A model generated the notes under the pieces. The model saw nothing but the letters and a program-made list of their open reading frames with translations, ran no database searches and was not told the DNA's origin. Position numbers and translations under genes: made by a program. This document shows positions 1 through 5,791 of a DNA stretch of 5,893 bases, piece by piece. The stretch's first letter is position 1, and every line of letters starts with the position of its first letter. Source of the DNA: Deltaproteobacteria bacterium (GTDB lineage Bacteria > Desulfobacterota > DSM-4660 > Desulfatiglandales > Desulfatiglandaceae); assembly GCA_019313765.1 (NCBI GenBank), contig JAFDAP010000127.1, forward strand, positions 1-5,893. The letters run 5' to 3'.

Positions 1-136
1 GGTCCCCCTCATTCCCATTGGCCATGACGTCGCTCATAAGGTCGCTGGCATAGCCCCGGGTCACGTCAACATCGAGTCGATTCGCCCCGGTCCTGACTTC
101 CAACTGTAATTTGTTAATAATTTGTGATAATTTCAT
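1..136 (-). CDS. DRTGG-domain protein, N-terminal part (runs off the window)
   Basis: The reading frame starts at an ATG at 136-134 and stays open to the window edge, giving 45 residues. The start MKLSQIINKLQLEV is followed by a LDVDVTRGYASDLMSDVMAN stretch and NEGD. This is the typical N terminus of the small (about 110-120 residue) DRTGG-domain proteins often annotated as HPr-kinase-like or hydrogenase-associated proteins. From knowledge of the family, such genes sit beside NADH-linked [FeFe]-hydrogenase genes together with histidine-kinase-type ATPase, PHP-domain, NuoE and NuoF genes; their biochemical role is not settled, and a nucleotide-sensing or assembly role is only a guess. A weak ribosome site (GACGAG, about 8 nt before the ATG) supports this start. 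It lies 241 bp downstream of the FdhA/NuoE-like gene on the same strand, so it could share its transcript or have its own promoter. Identity rests on motif recognition from the N terminus only. Confidence 0.8.
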   Translation of the reverse strand, partial: MKLSQIINKLQLEVRTGANRLDVDVTRGYASDLMSDVMANGNEGD

Positions 137-278
137 GCTGGTTTCTCGTCAATTTCAATGTGCCATGTACCTGAGCATTATTCCTGCTATTGCTATTCAT
201 AAAAACTGTATCTGCTCAATATTTGGGGGAACTCAAATTTATACTGACATCTCTCTAATAACGACCGGCGTCCGTCGA

Positions 279-312
279 GGCATGCGGATCTCTTTTCAAA
301 GAGCCGCATGCC
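279..312. other. Strong hairpin in the gap before the DRTGG gene
   Basis: GGCATGCGG (279-287) pairs perfectly with CCGCATGCC (304-312), and inside it CTCTTT (290-295) pairs with AAAGAG (298-303); an AT bulge (288-289) separates the two stems and the turn is TC. Neither strand has a T-run directly after the stem, so it is not a standard intrinsic terminator. On the minus strand it would lie in the 5' leader of the DRTGG gene, or in the spacer of a longer transcript, where it could act as a processing or stabilising element, a U-less terminator, or a protein-binding dyad. The structure is seen directly; the role is unknown. Confidence 0.6.
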
Positions 313-317
313 CCGCC

Positions 318-347
318 ATTATATGGACTAACGCCGCTACTTATTGA
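318..347 (-). promoter_or_regulatory. Possible promoter for the DRTGG gene (weak)
   Basis: A perfect TATAAT lies on the minus strand at 323-318, about 180 bp before the DRTGG start codon and just before the 279-312 hairpin. The hexamer 18 bp upstream (TCAATA at 347-342) matches only three of six -35 consensus bases. If used, transcription would begin at the base of the hairpin and give a leader of about 175 nt. AT-rich spacers produce such -10 matches by chance, so this is only a candidate. Confidence 0.2.
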
Positions 348-377
348 TCTATTACAAAAAACCATTTCACTTTAGGT

Positions 378-3296
378 CTAAGCTTCTTCCGTTGCACCCC
401 TGACGCTCTCGACAATGTCTATGACCTCTTTCGGGTCCACCTCCCCATGCGTGACGTCGTCAATCACCATGACCGGGGCCAGACCACATGCGCCCAAGCA
501 CCGTACCACATCAAGGGAATACTCCCTGTCATCCGTGGTGTCCCCGACATCGACTTTGAGGTGCCGTGAGACCGAATCCAGAAGCTTTGCGGAACCCTTT
601 ACAAAACAGGCTGTGCCTAAGCAGATGCGAATGATGTGTCTGCCACGGGGAACCATGGTAAAAAAGGAGTAAAACGTAACAACACCGAAAACATCCGAGG
701 GCGGAATCCCCAGACCTAAGGCAATGTAGTTCTGTGCCGGGATCGGCAGGAAACCCAGTATCCCCTGGACCTGTTGAAGTACCGGGATAAGTCCACCCAT
801 TTTAGGCCTGTAAGTAGCGAGAATTTCATCTATCTGTGCCTTTGCGTCCGTCTTCTCCTCTTCTTCCAACAGCTCCATGAATTGATCGGTTACTTCCTGG
901 ATGTCGATGGGTGGCTTCCGCGTGCCGCCTGATAATTTTGTGATGGACTCCAGCAGGCCTTCACACTGCTCAAGCAGGGCCCGGTGATGGTAATTGAACG
1001 GGTGCAGAGATGCCCGGCAAAAGGGAGGTCTGTCTCCGTTTATATGGGGCGTGCCTGATGACGTAGAATCGGGAACAGGCCACTGAAGGCCCCCTTTCCC
1101 AATGCGACCGTAAGTGATTCCCCGCAAATGGGGAACCAGCTTTGCAATTTCATCTTCCCAGATCTCCCGGCTGCTTGCATCCGGCCAGTTTTGGTCAAGG
1201 CGGTTGGCCAACTGGGTGAATATCCATGTTTCCGGTTTTGCTTCGCCGGGCGCTGTAACGGCACTGCACATGCGGCTGACCCTTCTCTCACAGTTGGTAT
1301 ATGTACCCTCATCTTCGGCCCATGCGGCCGCGGGAAGTACCACGTCCGCGTATTTCAGGGTCTCATTGGATAGAATGTCCTGTACGATGATAAAGTCAGT
1401 GGATTCCAGGGCCCTGGTAATGTCGGGAGTAGCAGGCGCGGTAATTGCCAGATTTTCGCCCACACAATAGAGCAGTCGAATTTTTTTCTCCGCAGAGTCA
1501 CTCTTGCCGCTCATGTTTTTCACCATGTCGGCTACGGCCAGGCCGGGCTCGCTGTTTAATGAGCAACCCCATGCCTCTTCAAAAGTCTTGCGCGCGGCAT
1601 CGTCATCTACTCCGGCGTAACCCGGCAAGTAATCGGGCAGCAAGCCCATGTCGCATGCACCCTGGGAGTTGTTCAGTTCGCCTAAATAGTTCACGCCGCC
1701 ATACGCCTTGCCTAAGTTGCCGAGAACTTCCTGGAGATAAAGAAAAGTCCGGGCAAATGGAGCGACCTGGGACCCGTAAACGAGCATGGCGGGTTCATCC
1801 GTATCAAGGATTTCAACGGCCGCCTTGACATCCTCTGCCTTAACTCCTGTTGTTTCGGCAACACGGTCGAGCGTGAAATTGGCGGCAGTATTCCGGATCT
1901 CCTCTGATCCTTCCCGGCCCCGGGCTAAGAGTTCCTGGATTATCCCGTTGACGAGAACCGACTCCGCGCCTTCTTTTACCTGAAGATTTAACGTGGCAAA
2001 CTCCCCGATCTTAGTGCTACGCGAGTCTACCACAATCAACCGGCACCCGTTGTTGGAAGCTCGTTTGATAAAAGTTCCTGCAACCGGATTTTCTTCGGTG
2101 ACGTCGCAACCGACCAGGATAATACTTTTCGCTTTCTCAATCTCGCCGAGAGGATTGTTCAGACCGTTAGCCGCATAGGGTGAAGCAATGTTGTTGCTGC
2201 CGATGGCCCCTCGAAAGAGCTTCTGCAAAAGGTAAAGGGACTCATTTGTGGATTTGGCCGAACAGATACCGGCAATTGCCTGGGGGCCTTCCTTTTCCTT
2301 TATCTCCTTTATCTTTGTTGCTACCAGATCCAGTGCCTCATCCCATGATGCCTCTTTGAGATCCCCGTCCTTCCGGATCATCGGCTGAATCAATCGTTCC
2401 GGGCTTTTGAGAAAATCATAACCGAAGCGGCCCTTGACACAAAGCCTGCCGAGATTGGGGAGGGCGTCCTCCACACCCGTAACTTTCATTATTGTGTCGT
2501 CCTTGATGTGCAGGTCTAACTGACAGCCCACGCCGCAGTAGTGGCAGGTAGTGCGCACGTGGCGTGCTTCCCATGGGCGGATTTGGTAACGGCTTTTCTT
2601 TTCGACCAGTGCCCCGACAGGGCAGGCTTGGAGGCATTCACCGCAGAATACGCATTCGGAACGCTCTAAGGAATCATCGCCCATGGCCACTATCTTGGCC
2701 TTTACCCCACGAAAACCGTGACTGATTGCCCTGTTTACCTGGATCTCATTGCAGGCAGCCACACAGCGGCCACAGAGAATGCAGCGGGAGAAATCTCGCA
2801 TGATCAGGGGGCTGGCCATTTCAATGGGATACTCGGTTTCCCTCCTGACTAAACCCCTGGTGTCCACCTGGTAGCGGTATCCATATGCCTGCAGCTTGCA
2901 GGCGCTGTGGGCCGCGCACAGGTCTGCGCTCTGATCATAGTCTTCGACCTGTTGCTCAAACTCGGTCCAGTCCTCTGAGTCCTTACTGGCAATTGCGCAA
3001 TTGTGATTACCTGAGTTCAGGAGCAGGGCCAGAATCGTCCTCCGTGCCTCTGATACGGCAGGAGAGTTTGTGTGGACGACCATTTTATTTCCGGCGGGCA
3101 TGGCACATGCGGGCGAAAGACCTCGACCGCCCTCGATTTCCACGACACATACGCGGCATGCCCCGGTGGGCTTGGTTCCCTTAAGATGGCAGAGGGAGGG
3201 AATAAAAATCCCGTTTTGCCTGGCAACCTCGAGGATTGTCTCTCCCGGGTTAAACGTTAATTTACGACCGTCTATGGTGATAATGTTTTCAGGCAT
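378..3296 (-). CDS. Formate-dehydrogenase/NuoG-like iron-sulfur protein fused to a NuoE domain
   Basis: This 972-residue cytoplasmic protein has no signal peptide or membrane segment. Domains in order: a NuoG-type [2Fe-2S] domain (Cys36, 47, 50, 64); a His-Cys cluster region with unusual spacing (His98, Cys100, 127, 133); a two-cluster ferredoxin domain (Cys172/175/178/182 and Cys215/218/221/225); a molybdopterin-oxidoreductase [4Fe-4S] domain (Cys251/254/258/286, with the usual Lys288); and an FdhA-like molybdopterin domain (about 300-740) with clear family motifs such as QGACDMGLLPDYLPGY (545-560) and DVVLPAA (651-657). The C terminus (about 800-972) is a NuoE/HydC thioredoxin-like [2Fe-2S] domain with Cys892, 897, 933, 937. 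The segment that in formate dehydrogenases holds the Cys/Sec-His active site is missing near residues 367-385, and the C-terminal dinucleotide-binding domain is absent. It is therefore probably an electron-transfer subunit, not an active formate dehydrogenase. The ATG overlaps the end of the upstream RnfB-fusion gene by 8 bp, with GAGAAG just before it. A NuoF-like NAD/FMN partner would be expected outside the window. Confidence 0.85.
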   Translation of the reverse strand: MPENIITIDGRKLTFNPGETILEVARQNGIFIPSLCHLKGTKPTGACRVCVVEIEGGRGLSPACAMPAGNKMVVHTNSPAVSEARRTILALLLNSGNHNCAIASKDSEDWTEFEQQVEDYDQSADLCAAHSACKLQAYGYRYQVDTRGLVRRETEYPIEMASPLIMRDFSRCILCGRCVAACNEIQVNRAISHGFRGVKAKIVAMGDDSLERSECVFCGECLQACPVGALVEKKSRYQIRPWEARHVRTTCHYCGVGCQLDLHIKDDTIMKVTGVEDALPNLGRLCVKGRFGYDFLKSPERLIQPMIRKDGDLKEASWDEALDLVATKIKEIKEKEGPQAIAGICSAKSTNESLYLLQKLFRGAIGSNNIASPYAANGLNNPLGEIEKAKSIILVGCDVTEENPVAGTFIKRASNNGCRLIVVDSRSTKIGEFATLNLQVKEGAESVLVNGIIQELLARGREGSEEIRNTAANFTLDRVAETTGVKAEDVKAAVEILDTDEPAMLVYGSQVAPFARTFLYLQEVLGNLGKAYGGVNYLGELNNSQGACDMGLLPDYLPGYAGVDDDAARKTFEEAWGCSLNSEPGLAVADMVKNMSGKSDSAEKKIRLLYCVGENLAITAPATPDITRALESTDFIIVQDILSNETLKYADVVLPAAAWAEDEGTYTNCERRVSRMCSAVTAPGEAKPETWIFTQLANRLDQNWPDASSREIWEDEIAKLVPHLRGITYGRIGKGGLQWPVPDSTSSGTPHINGDRPPFCRASLHPFNYHHRALLEQCEGLLESITKLSGGTRKPPIDIQEVTDQFMELLEEEEKTDAKAQIDEILATYRPKMGGLIPVLQQVQGILGFLPIPAQNYIALGLGIPPSDVFGVVTFYSFFTMVPRGRHIIRICLGTACFVKGSAKLLDSVSRHLKVDVGDTTDDREYSLDVVRCLGACGLAPVMVIDDVTHGEVDPKEVIDIVESVRGATEEA

Positions 3297-3306
3297 TTTT
3301 CTTCTC
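3289..3306 (-). promoter_or_regulatory. 8-bp gene overlap with internal ribosome site (translational coupling)
   Basis: The stop codon of the RnfB fusion (TGA, 3291-3289) lies after the ATG of the FdhA/NuoE-like gene (3296-3294), so the genes overlap by 8 bp in different frames. A purine-rich GAGAAG (3306-3301), 4 nt before the ATG, lies within the last codons of the upstream gene. Ribosomes ending the first gene could restart on the second, which suggests that both proteins are made together for one complex. Confidence 0.6.
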
Positions 3307-5376
3307 TGATTCCTTTACTCCCATTTTCTCGTAACAGATCAGGCCGCACTGCAAGCATCTTTCTGCTTCCTTCCTGGCAGCGGTCTCGTTCAACCCCGGG
3401 AATTCCTTAGGGAAAATCCACGCGGTTTTGCTGTCTCCCTCCACATCCAGCAAGGACGGTTGCTGTCTTTCGGATGAACTCACGCTATGCACTTCGGTTA
3501 TGTTCAGGATGTAATCCGCTTCGCAGGTAAGATTCTCGGTCGGGGTAATCATACCATCCGTGAAATGCTGGTGAACGGCACGTGCCAGCCGTCGTCCGGA
3601 TAGAATCGACTTGACCACGGCCGAGGCGTCGCTGATTCGTCCCGGCTCAGGCGAAGCAAAAATACCGTTCTCCCTCTCGTTGGGAAATGTGTGAAAGGTC
3701 TCAATGGTCTGCCACTTGATCTCATCCGCAGTAGATTCCGGTTTACCGTCTGCATGCACAAAGACCAGTTCAGGGAGCCGTGCGGCAGACACGATAAGTG
3801 TATCTGCATCCTTTATCTCTCTCTGGGTCAGGTTTTCGCCAACAGGTTTAACCGGCTCGATGGCTATCCGGACAAGTTGATCCGAGATGCCGCCCATGGC
3901 GACTACCATGCTGGCGGGGCTGACTTCTATTCCCTCCGAGCGCAGCCTCTTGGTGTCTCTGAGATCCATGGGCATAAGTTCAAGGGGTTCATGGGAAATG
4001 ATTGTCACCTTTTCGGCGCCAAATTCTCTGCATTTCCGGGCCACTTCCAGTGCCTTTACGCCGTTGTGTACAATGACCGCATGTCTTCCGGGATCAATGC
4101 TTTCGCCCTTAGCAAGGGCCATGAGGAAGTCCAGCATGGTATAAGCACCGCGAATGGAAGCATCAAATCTCTGGTGGTCCGGCAGCAGGATTTTGCGGCT
4201 GTCAAACCCACCGGATGTAAACAGGACCGCGTCATATCCCTCCCGAAGCAGGCCGGCCATCGTAAAATCGCGACCCATGACCATATTGGTTTTTGCCTCA
4301 ACCCCAATGTCAAGTATGCCCTTGATATCGTGATCCAGGACCTTGCGGGGCAGGCGATCTTCGGCAATGACATATCGCAGGATGCCTCCCAATTGGGACT
4401 TGGCTTCATAGATGGTAGGTTGATACCCGAGGCGTGCTAAGTAATAGGCGGCAGTGAGGCCTTCGGAACCCCCGCCAACTAATGCTATTTTTTGTTCATT
4501 ATCGGCCGCTTTATAGGGGTTGACATGCTTGCCCGTTGCCATTTCATAGTCTGCCACAAATCGCTTCAAAGGATCAATGGCCAGGGGTTGCTCCACCAGA
4601 TTGCGCCTGCAATCCAATTCACAGGGAGCAGGGCAGATGTAACCGCAGATCAGGGGCAGGGGGCACTTTTCCTTGATGATTCGAAGGGCTTCTTCATAAT
4701 GCCCATCGCGAATTTCACGTATGTATCCGCGAATATTGATGCCTGTAGGACATGCGCGCATGCAGGGCGCGGTGCATTCGTCCGCGACATATTCGCTGAC
4801 AATGCGCCGGGTAGCAGAAGTTAGGGTGATGATATGCTTGGGACATGCCTCAACACACGCGCCGCATCCCACGCAGAGGTCATTATTTACAACCGGCAGG
4901 TTGTTGTCGCCGATGCTCAGTGCTCCGAACTGGCAGGCCTTGACGCAACTGCCTAATCCAATGCAGCCGATGGGACAGAGTTTGCTTCCGCCATAAAGCA
5001 TGACAGCGGCCTGGCAGTCGGTGGTGCCGTTGTAATGAAAAATGGGATCCGCCTGGCCCACGCCGTAAGCGCAACTGGTCCAGGAGAACTCGGGTTCTCT
5101 CTCCTCGACCTTCTGGCCCATGATCTCGCCAATGGCCTGGGCGATCTCAAATGGTGCAACCACGCAGGCGTTTCCAGGGGCCTTGCCCGCGGCAATTGCC
5201 TCGGCAGAGGCCGCGCATCCGGCATAGCCGCATCCTCCGCAATTGGCGCCGGGTAGCATGTCAGTGATGGCCAGTACTTTCGGGTCTTCCCATACGTAAA
5301 AGGCCAGTGATGCGATGGCAAGTATGATACTGGAGCCCAATCCCAAGATAAGTAAAAATAATGATGCTGCTAACAT
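3289..5376 (-). CDS. rnfB: RnfB fused to an NfnB/GltD-like flavoprotein region
   Basis: This 695-residue protein begins as a normal RnfB, the cluster-rich subunit that passes electrons from ferredoxin into the ion-pumping Rnf complex. It has one N-terminal membrane helix (about 4-28), the RnfB [4Fe-4S] motif after LPGANCGGCGYAGC (Cys46, 49, 54, 71), and two ferredoxin clusters (Cys134/138/144/148 and Cys168/171/174/178). From about residue 190 it continues into a region like NfnB or the glutamate synthase small subunit: cysteines at 201, 205, 209, 244, 248, 252, 256, an FAD-type glycine motif (Gly301, 303, 306 with Glu324 ending the second strand), and the GGILRY...RLP segment. The NAD(P) glycine motif expected near 436-442 and the Gly-Asp expected near 576-577 are not conserved. 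The C terminus keeps the EAERCLQCG signature (Cys674, 677, 681). The gene follows rnfA on the same strand, has an AGGA site 8 nt before its ATG, and overlaps the next gene by 8 bp. RnfB identity is firm; flavin binding is likely but unproven. Confidence 0.87.
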   Translation of the reverse strand: MLAASLFLLILGLGSSIILAIASLAFYVWEDPKVLAITDMLPGANCGGCGYAGCAASAEAIAAGKAPGNACVVAPFEIAQAIGEIMGQKVEEREPEFSWTSCAYGVGQADPIFHYNGTTDCQAAVMLYGGSKLCPIGCIGLGSCVKACQFGALSIGDNNLPVVNNDLCVGCGACVEACPKHIITLTSATRRIVSEYVADECTAPCMRACPTGINIRGYIREIRDGHYEEALRIIKEKCPLPLICGYICPAPCELDCRRNLVEQPLAIDPLKRFVADYEMATGKHVNPYKAADNEQKIALVGGGSEGLTAAYYLARLGYQPTIYEAKSQLGGILRYVIAEDRLPRKVLDHDIKGILDIGVEAKTNMVMGRDFTMAGLLREGYDAVLFTSGGFDSRKILLPDHQRFDASIRGAYTMLDFLMALAKGESIDPGRHAVIVHNGVKALEVARKCREFGAEKVTIISHEPLELMPMDLRDTKRLRSEGIEVSPASMVVAMGGISDQLVRIAIEPVKPVGENLTQREIKDADTLIVSAARLPELVFVHADGKPESTADEIKWQTIETFHTFPNERENGIFASPEPGRISDASAVVKSILSGRRLARAVHQHFTDGMITPTENLTCEADYILNITEVHSVSSSERQQPSLLDVEGDSKTAWIFPKEFPGLNETAARKEAERCLQCGLICYEKMGVKESEKKNA

Positions 5377-5384
5377 ATAATAAA

Positions 5385-5388
5385 TCCT
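5385..5388 (-). promoter_or_regulatory. Ribosome binding site of the RnfB fusion gene
   Basis: AGGA on the minus strand (5388-5385) sits 8 nt before the ATG at 5376-5374. The spacing is good and the encoded start runs directly into the membrane helix expected at the RnfB N terminus, so this start is well supported. In the stretch between here and the repeat (5389-5504) I see no coding region and no convincing promoter. Confidence 0.65.
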
Positions 5389-5504
5389 AATCAGGGAGTT
5401 CGTAATGAGGAACTTAAGCAGTCCTTTGTTTTATTCTTACATTGAAAACATGATCCTCTGAGTCAGGTCAGAGCTATATGTCTCTATCTTGGAGTTTTAT
5501 ATCA

Positions 5505-5712
5505 AAAAATACAAATTCCAAGCACCAAATTACAAACAAATCTCAAATTCCAATATTCAATGACCAAAACCGGATTAAAAAACGAATATCCAACTTCGAC
5601 GTTCGATGTTGAACGTTCGATGTTCGACGTTTATCTTTTTCCTGTTTGTAATTTCGAATTTTGGTCATTGGTATTTGTTTGATATTTGGGATTTGATATT
5701 TGGAATTTCAAT
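5505..5712. repeat. AT-rich intergenic inverted repeat with tandem 7-bp core
   Basis: Two AT-rich arms face each other around a central array. Perfect inverted matches include AAATTCCAA at 5513-5521 with TTGGAATTT at 5700-5708, and CAATGACCAAAA (5558-5569) with TTTTGGTCATTG (5659-5670). An additional non-collinear match is ATTACAAACA (5529-5538) with TGTTTGTAAT (5643-5652). Between the matches the arms are only similar, as in a decayed palindromic element. It has no coding capacity. It occupies the gap between rnfA and rnfB, which are usually adjacent. It resembles non-autonomous, dispersed intergenic repeats that I associate with deltaproteobacterial genomes, but copy number cannot be judged from one window. 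Confidence 0.75.
5595..5631. repeat. Five tandem 7-bp units in the repeat core
   Basis: Five 7-mers follow each other without gaps: TTCGACG, TTCGATG, TTGAACG, TTCGATG, TTCGACG, then TT. Their order is symmetric (A-B-C-B-A). The TTCGA units also contain partial self-complementarity, so the core can fold in several registers. It forms the centre of the larger inverted repeat and is more GC-rich than the arms. It could be a slippage-grown array or a protein-binding array; no function is evident. Confidence 0.8.
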
Positions 5713-5761
5713 AGCTCAATGAAATACCAATAAAGCAAATCCCTTCTGGAGATAATCATAT

Positions 5762-5786
5762 CCCGGTCATTTGGACCAGGGTTTTT
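5762..5786 (+). terminator. Terminator-like hairpin just beyond rnfA
   Basis: CCCGGTC (5762-5768) pairs with GACC and GGG (5774-5777, 5779-5781) with one bulged A, and TTTTT follows at 5782-5786 on the plus strand. In that direction it has the form of a small intrinsic terminator, which would stop antisense transcription coming from the repeat before it enters rnfA. On the minus strand the same stem begins about 10 nt after the rnfA stop without a T-run after it, so there it could instead protect the 3' end of an rnfA message. Confidence 0.35.
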
Positions 5787-5791
5787 ACTTC

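Noticed and set aside
2..109. A plus-strand open frame ending in a TAA at 107-109
   Set aside because: The minus strand of the same stretch gives a clear DRTGG-domain N terminus with a proper start, so the plus frame is a shadow.
148..168. A sigma-54 promoter (TGGCAC then TTGAC on the minus strand) before the DRTGG gene
   Set aside because: The spacing between the two blocks is about 2 bp too long, the -12 GC is absent, and it would lie too close to the start codon.
111..347. A 78-residue open frame on the plus strand in the gap before the DRTGG gene
   Set aside because: It has no recognisable motif or convincing ribosome site, overlaps the 5' end of the DRTGG gene, and spans the hairpin; it is most likely chance.
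2148..2201. A selenocysteine codon in the FdhA-like gene
   Set aside because: The frame has no internal TGA, and the segment that would carry the residue is missing.
3691..4440. A 249-residue open frame on the plus strand opposite the RnfB fusion gene
   Set aside because: It lies wholly antisense to a well-supported gene, and its translation shows no family motif; its length follows from the codon use of the real gene.
5495..5512. A sigma-70 promoter at the minus-strand TTGATATAAAAC next to the repeat
   Set aside because: TATAAA has no acceptable -35 hexamer at 16-18 bp, and using TTGATA as a -35 finds only a poor -10; AT-rich sequence gives such matches by chance.
5595..5631. A CRISPR-like array
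   Set aside because: The units are only 7 bp and contiguous with no spacers; there are no cas genes.
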